Positions 58,737-62,936 of a stretch of 62,936 nucleotides of DNA are shown in pieces; within the stretch, counting starts at the first letter, position 1, and every line of letters starts with the position of its first letter. The DNA is taken from assembly GCA_023091735.1 (NCBI GenBank), contig JALKBU010000193.1, positions 1 through 62,936 of the forward strand, in the 5' to 3' direction. The notes under the pieces are model-generated. The model was not told the origin of the DNA. It searched no databases and saw nothing but the letters and a program-made list of their open reading frames with translations. Both the position numbers and the translations under genes were made by a program. The stretch comes from Trichomonas tenax (lineage: Eukaryota > Parabasalia > Trichomonadida > Trichomonadidae).

Positions 58737-61370
58737 TCAAGAAAAGTTAACTAATACCATTGGATAAGGTATTCCATGAGGATATTTTGATTTGTCTTTT
58801 TCAGCCTCAGCATTTTCAAGGAATGGATCAATAATGATTACATCTTTATCAGTTTCAATAACATCTTTAAATGTTAAAGATAAAGATATTTGATCATTAG
58901 GTGTGAATGGATAAATAGGAAGTCCAGCAGAAGTTGCCCAAGAAACAAAACTGCATTTTGTCTTTGCTTCGATCTCTTTTATTGCATCTCCAATTTTTGT
59001 ATTGCAATCGAACCTGAATAAGTCCCAATCACTGAATTTATCATCTGATAATCCAATTTTCTGCGTTTTCATTAGAGATCGTCTTTGGAATCTCAATGCC
59101 ATCTGAGAAGAATAGAAATGGCCATCAAAAGCAAGATTTGGATTCGTAAGGTAAAGGAGATATAAAATAAATATTGATGCTGAAGTGATGGAATTAATCG
59201 TTGAAAGAACAGGTCGAATTTTTCCTGCATACTTGATGCATTCTAAACGTTCAATTTCAAAAAGATGATAATTTTTGGCCCTGATATTGCTGCAGGAATA
59301 AATAAAATCAGCTTGGTTTTCATCCAATGGATCAAAATGAATTTTGATAAATTCATTATCTGTTTTATTTACAGCGTTTTCATCTTCTTCGATTTGCTTT
59401 CTAACAGATAATTGATCAGGATATTCTATTTCTATATTTTCAATGATCTCGTCTATGTTTAACGGAATTTCGATATTATGAATATTACAGAGAACAGCCA
59501 TTAACGATTTCATGTATTTTTTGTGTAATTCATCATTTTTGTCGAATTTAATGAGTTCTGGATAAATCCTTTTTCCAGACCAATACGGAAGACCATTGCG
59601 AATCTCATCACGCGGATGAACATCAATAAGATTTTTAATTCCATCATGGAACTTAGATTTAAATTTCTTGATAGTAAATTTCAAAACATCATCGAAGCAC
59701 TTAAATCTGTCTAAATTCATATATTTGATTAATTCATTATGTGCCCATTCAATGCAATGCTCAGATTTATGTGGAAAACTTCTCAATGTGCATGATGGTG
59801 TTGATTTCTCATTCGAAGACCGAATTAAATACGAATCTGTAACATGAGGAATCCAAGAAGACCAATCTCCATTAGTTTTTCCGATTCCACCAGTAAAGAA
59901 TGGCTTTAATGCATAAACACAGAATTGCGATATTTCATAGCGTGCTTCGAATGAATCAACAAGACCAAAGACTGCTGTGTGATCTAAAAAGAATTTGTTA
60001 TTAAATATGTTTCTTGTTGATTCAGTAACTAAATTTGCATATGCATTAATTTCGATATGTTCTCTGTATTGTATAATTTTGTTCTTAGCAACTTCTGCTT
60101 TATTTTTTCTAACATCTTCTTCTGCAAATAGCAGCTGCCTATTTAGATTTGATAGTTCAATGGAATCAGAATCAATTAATGAAATTAACTTTGGATTAAA
60201 AACTGATGCTATTTTTGCAATAGCGCAACCAAGTGCTCCTACACCAACTAACATTAATTTCTCATTCTCAAGATTTATTTCCTGAAGTTCTATGAAACTA
60301 TAATCAATGAAATCATACTCATGTTTATATGTTTCTGGGCTAAAATTTTTTGATAACAAATCAACTGATTTCAATAATTTATCGATGCAAATCACGAACC
60401 ATTGAGTTTTAATTGGTACTAAAGTATGAGTTACATATTTCATAAATTCATTTGCTGCTAAAGCTCCTAATAAAACACCAAACACTTGATTGTAATTAAG
60501 TATTGGTTCAGATTTTTGTCGATTAAGGAAAAAGTTTCGAACCCAGTTTTGACTTGAATTATTTGAGATTGTTATTGGATCTAATCCAAAAGATTCTTTA
60601 TAACTCACAAAATTCATTTCATCTTTAGGCTTTGTCTCAATGAAAAATCCAGATTTCTTTGTTTTATCGAAAGGCTTAAATCCAGATGTATCAATAATTT
60701 CATATCCGTGATTTGTTTTCACTAATTCAACATTATCGATTTCGTTTAATTCAGGCATCGAATCCATTTGAGTGAATTTGCCGCAAATACCATTATAATA
60801 TGGAATTTCAGCCTCAGAGAAGTAAACTTTGCCTGGATTCGAGTTTGTCACTGAAGAAACTTTTAAAATATTTGGTGGAGTTCCGTTTTTATTATTTACA
60901 ACAAATTTTCCATAAAAATCAATGAAAACCATTCCAATGTATATAAAGGCATCGACATATATAAAGAATTTCTTATTTTCTCTGCAAATTTCATCTAATT
61001 CGATAATTTCATTAAATTTCAATGGTGATGCTTGAATAACAGCAGTATATTTTTGTATAATTTCGGAATTAAATATATTTTCAATTTCAATTGAGCAATT
61101 TGGATTTAAATATTGAATTCGAGATTTTATTATTTCACTTCTTTTTTGTCCAATATCATTTGATTTGATGTAAAAGTTACTTTTAACGTCATTTTCGGTG
61201 ATATTTTCAGTGTCAATAAATCCCAAATGTCCGCATCCAGATAAAATCAAGTTTACTGCCGCTTCTGTTCCAACAACATTCATACCAACAACAAGAACCG
61301 AACTTTTTTGGATTTCATTGAAAGATTCCGCTCCTAAAGATAATATATTCCTATTAAATCGATCATTCAT
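58737..61370 (-). CDS. UBA1: ubiquitin-activating enzyme E1 (UBA1-like)
   Basis: The 877-residue protein has both E1 adenylation halves. The inactive half spans about 1-110 (SLGAESFNEIQKSSVLVVG, without ATP motif) and the active half begins near 365 with the GVGALG loop (about 372-378) and DSIELSNLNRQ. The catalytic cysteine is Cys527 in SCTLRSFPHKSEHCIEWA, followed by the second catalytic cysteine half-domain and, at the C-terminus, a ubiquitin-fold domain ending PHGIPYPMVLVNFS. It activates ubiquitin with ATP and passes it to E2s. It is about 140 residues shorter than UBA1 of other eukaryotes, mostly in the first catalytic cysteine half-domain. UBA6-like is less likely. TTCATTTTTA just before the ATG is a good initiator. 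Confidence 0.88.
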   Translation of the reverse strand: MNDRFNRNILSLGAESFNEIQKSSVLVVGMNVVGTEAAVNLILSGCGHLGFIDTENITENDVKSNFYIKSNDIGQKRSEIIKSRIQYLNPNCSIEIENIFNSEIIQKYTAVIQASPLKFNEIIELDEICRENKKFFIYVDAFIYIGMVFIDFYGKFVVNNKNGTPPNILKVSSVTNSNPGKVYFSEAEIPYYNGICGKFTQMDSMPELNEIDNVELVKTNHGYEIIDTSGFKPFDKTKKSGFFIETKPKDEMNFVSYKESFGLDPITISNNSSQNWVRNFFLNRQKSEPILNYNQVFGVLLGALAANEFMKYVTHTLVPIKTQWFVICIDKLLKSVDLLSKNFSPETYKHEYDFIDYSFIELQEINLENEKLMLVGVGALGCAIAKIASVFNPKLISLIDSDSIELSNLNRQLLFAEEDVRKNKAEVAKNKIIQYREHIEINAYANLVTESTRNIFNNKFFLDHTAVFGLVDSFEARYEISQFCVYALKPFFTGGIGKTNGDWSSWIPHVTDSYLIRSSNEKSTPSCTLRSFPHKSEHCIEWAHNELIKYMNLDRFKCFDDVLKFTIKKFKSKFHDGIKNLIDVHPRDEIRNGLPYWSGKRIYPELIKFDKNDELHKKYMKSLMAVLCNIHNIEIPLNIDEIIENIEIEYPDQLSVRKQIEEDENAVNKTDNEFIKIHFDPLDENQADFIYSCSNIRAKNYHLFEIERLECIKYAGKIRPVLSTINSITSASIFILYLLYLTNPNLAFDGHFYSSQMALRFQRRSLMKTQKIGLSDDKFSDWDLFRFDCNTKIGDAIKEIEAKTKCSFVSWATSAGLPIYPFTPNDQISLSLTFKDVIETDKDVIIIDPFLENAEAEKDKSKYPHGIPYPMVLVNFS

Positions 61371-61954
61371 TAAAAATGAACGAGAATTTTAGGGGGAATT
61401 AAAAATAAAAGAGGGAGAAATATATCAAACAATTCTCTGATCATAAAAGGACATAATTTACTTCTCTCTCATTTATGTATCGTTGCTTCTATTGATGGAA
61501 CTCCACAAAACTCGACTTTTGATCGTTCTCATGAATGTGAATATACTTTTTGATCACTTAAATAAAAATGAAAATAACTTATGATTAGTTTGGTAAATAT
61601 GATTGTAATTTATAAATACAATAGTACTTGAAGTAAATATATATAAAATCCTAGCAAATCGAATTTGTTCTCTTTATTACATGTTATACTCTGTGTTTTA
61701 TATCACCTTGATTTTTTTTGATCAATATTATTAAAATGATTTTATCTTTCTATTGTTATAATGTATCTTCTTGATACTTAAGAAAATATCAAGTAAATGA
61801 AGTAAGTATTTCTTATAAATATATAAAAGCAATCAATTTCTTTTATTACGAGCCAGAAAATGAGATTTCTAACATTTTGAATTTTTTTTTAAAAAACATA
61901 ATATAAGAATAGTAAAGATTTATAATATAACAATAGTATATAAATATGTATGAA
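61371..61954. other. 584-bp AT-rich spacer
   Basis: Very AT-rich gap between the E1 start and the 3' end of the truncated gene. No element, repeat or gene is recognised except the initiator-like sequence of the E1 gene at its left end. Confidence 0.5.
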
Positions 61955-62630
61955 TTACACTCCGTGCAATAAACTGTTGATGATGAATTTAATATCATCC
62001 ATTTTTGGATGCAATTCAAGATTTCTCATATCATAATTCGATATAAAGCGTCGCAATGTGAGATTATCAATAGAAACACGAACACTTTCAATCGTTAGGT
62101 ACGCAAGCAGTCTTGTTTTGAGCTCGTTGACTGAAGAGGTATTTGGTAAAGTGCTGTTAGCCATGTAAACGAAATATAAATGAACGTAGTTCAAAGATTT
62201 TCTTGGATTAATTCGATCACAAATATCGTTGATTTCACCATATGTTTGGAGCTCAGGTGTTCTCATTATCATAAGGAATAAGATCAGATTGAGTGTATCT
62301 TTGGAATAATCATTGATTTGAATTGCCTTTAACTTCTGATAAGTTTGTTTATCAAATAAGTTACGCTTCGTAATGTACATGAGATATTTCAATGCTGATT
62401 CAGAATAAACAATACTAGAACTGATTATGTCAATTGCTGATTGAAGGAGATTCTGAAATAGTTCTTGATTCTCTGCAATATAATTTTCCTCAGGATCGTT
62501 TTCAATCATGTATTCCATGAAGAAAGCCTTCGCTGTTGATGATGTACTCATCATTAATCTAAGGAAATAATCTTTTAAATCTTCCAGGTTCAGAAGATAA
62601 TTATTGTATTCAACATATAACTTGATTATG
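61955..62630 (-). pseudogene. helical protein gene truncated at its 5' side by a Maverick fragment
   Basis: An ATG at 62554 gives a 199-residue helical protein (MMSTSSTAKAFFMEYMIEND...). The frame stays open for about 25 more codons upstream, and these look like the same kind of helical protein (SIIKLYVEYNNYLLNLEDLKDYF). At about 62630 this meets the DNA polymerase fragment, which is in another phase. I infer that the original 5' end was replaced by mobile DNA. A shorter, still expressed protein from 62554 is possible. No family is recognised. Confidence 0.5.
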
Positions 62631-62934
62631 CTAATGGGTGGCTTGGTGTGTAATAAGGAAAAACTTCTTTAGTTCCTGTCTTAAATTTAAAGCATTCGGG
62701 AAAGTCTTTTAATGGTTTTGAAATCACTGTACACGAATCTTTAAAGAATAATCTCTTATCGTTATATTCTCCTTGAATTAACATAGTTCTTGATCCTTTA
62801 ATAATCGGTGTTCCTGTTACCTTATCGAGATGTCGTAATATAAAATTAATGTCATAAGATAAATTATGAAAATATACAAGGCTTTTGTCTTCGAGAGCTT
62901 CAAGAAATTCTATAGCGCAATCTTTACCCCAAAT
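62626..62934 (-). pseudogene. Maverick/Polinton protein-primed DNA polymerase B, 3'-5' exonuclease fragment
   Basis: The minus-strand frame entering from the window edge encodes about 102 codons. It contains VYFHNLSYDINFILRHLDK, the Exo II motif (Asn-x3-Asp type) of protein-primed family B polymerases. KGSRTMLIQGEY, FFKDSCTVIS, LKDFPECFKF and TGTKEVFPYYTPSHPL then follow, with a stop at 62626. The latter half aligns by eye with the relic at 13682-13976 (KDSYTVIP...LKEFPQMFNLATGPKEVFPY). Such polymerases are hallmarks of Maverick/Polinton elements. The fragment ends inside the exonuclease domain, so it is broken; how much lies beyond the window is unknown. Confidence 0.75.
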
Positions 62935-62936
62935 AC

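Overview
This is AT-rich nuclear DNA of a unicellular eukaryote, almost certainly a trichomonad parabasalid. Trichomonas vaginalis or a close relative fits best, but I cannot fix the species without a database. The signs are intron-less genes on both strands, very short 5' leaders with initiator-like TCA(C/T)WTT sequences just before many ATGs, stop codons often reading TAAA, ankyrin and helical-repeat proteins, strongly biased GC-richer codons in highly expressed genes (RPS27, RPS16, phosphoserine aminotransferase), and decayed Maverick/Polinton DNA polymerase fragments. No tRNA, rRNA or CRISPR was recognised.

Layout. 0.4-12.9 kb: an LZTFL1-like gene, an ER-type DnaJ, a small coiled-coil gene, RPS27, a broken ankyrin gene, a pseudokinase whose start overlaps the end of MSH5, a CK2-alpha-like kinase and NOC3. 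13.0-15.0 kb: a decayed Maverick-like patch. 15-18 kb: a divergent SEC23 and RPS16. 18-21.4 kb: gene-poor, with inverted and direct repeats. 21.4-36 kb: a RalGAP-beta-like protein, an SPX/SLC13 anion-transporter gene broken by three frameshifts, a 1.07-kb MITE-like insertion, a 1356-residue helical protein and a coiled-coil protein. 36-44 kb: an armadillo protein, an LRRC9-like protein without an ATG, and phosphoserine aminotransferase. 44-57 kb: a 46-bp minisatellite, several membrane, TPR, coiled-coil and armadillo proteins and an SCP-type phosphatase. 57-62.9 kb: an intact ankyrin protein, a UBA1-like E1, and a gene apparently cut by a second Maverick polymerase fragment at the right edge.

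The most striking unexplained signal is regulatory. An 11-bp element, TGNCANGTAAA, is repeated upstream of many genes. It forms arrays of 6-9 copies spaced about 20-34 bp apart before RPS27, RPS16, the armadillo gene and the ankyrin gene at 57084. It occurs as single or paired copies before LZTFL1, MSH5, NOC3, LRRC9, the TPR gene and the ankyrin pseudogene. It nearly always points toward the gene. I do not recognise it as a described trichomonad promoter element and regard it as the best candidate here for an undescribed cis-regulatory system.

Several genes point to flagellar biology (LZTFL1-like, LRRC9-like, possibly the armadillo protein). MSH5 is a meiotic recombination factor. The rest are mainly housekeeping: translation, ribosome assembly, secretion, ubiquitin activation and serine/cysteine synthesis.
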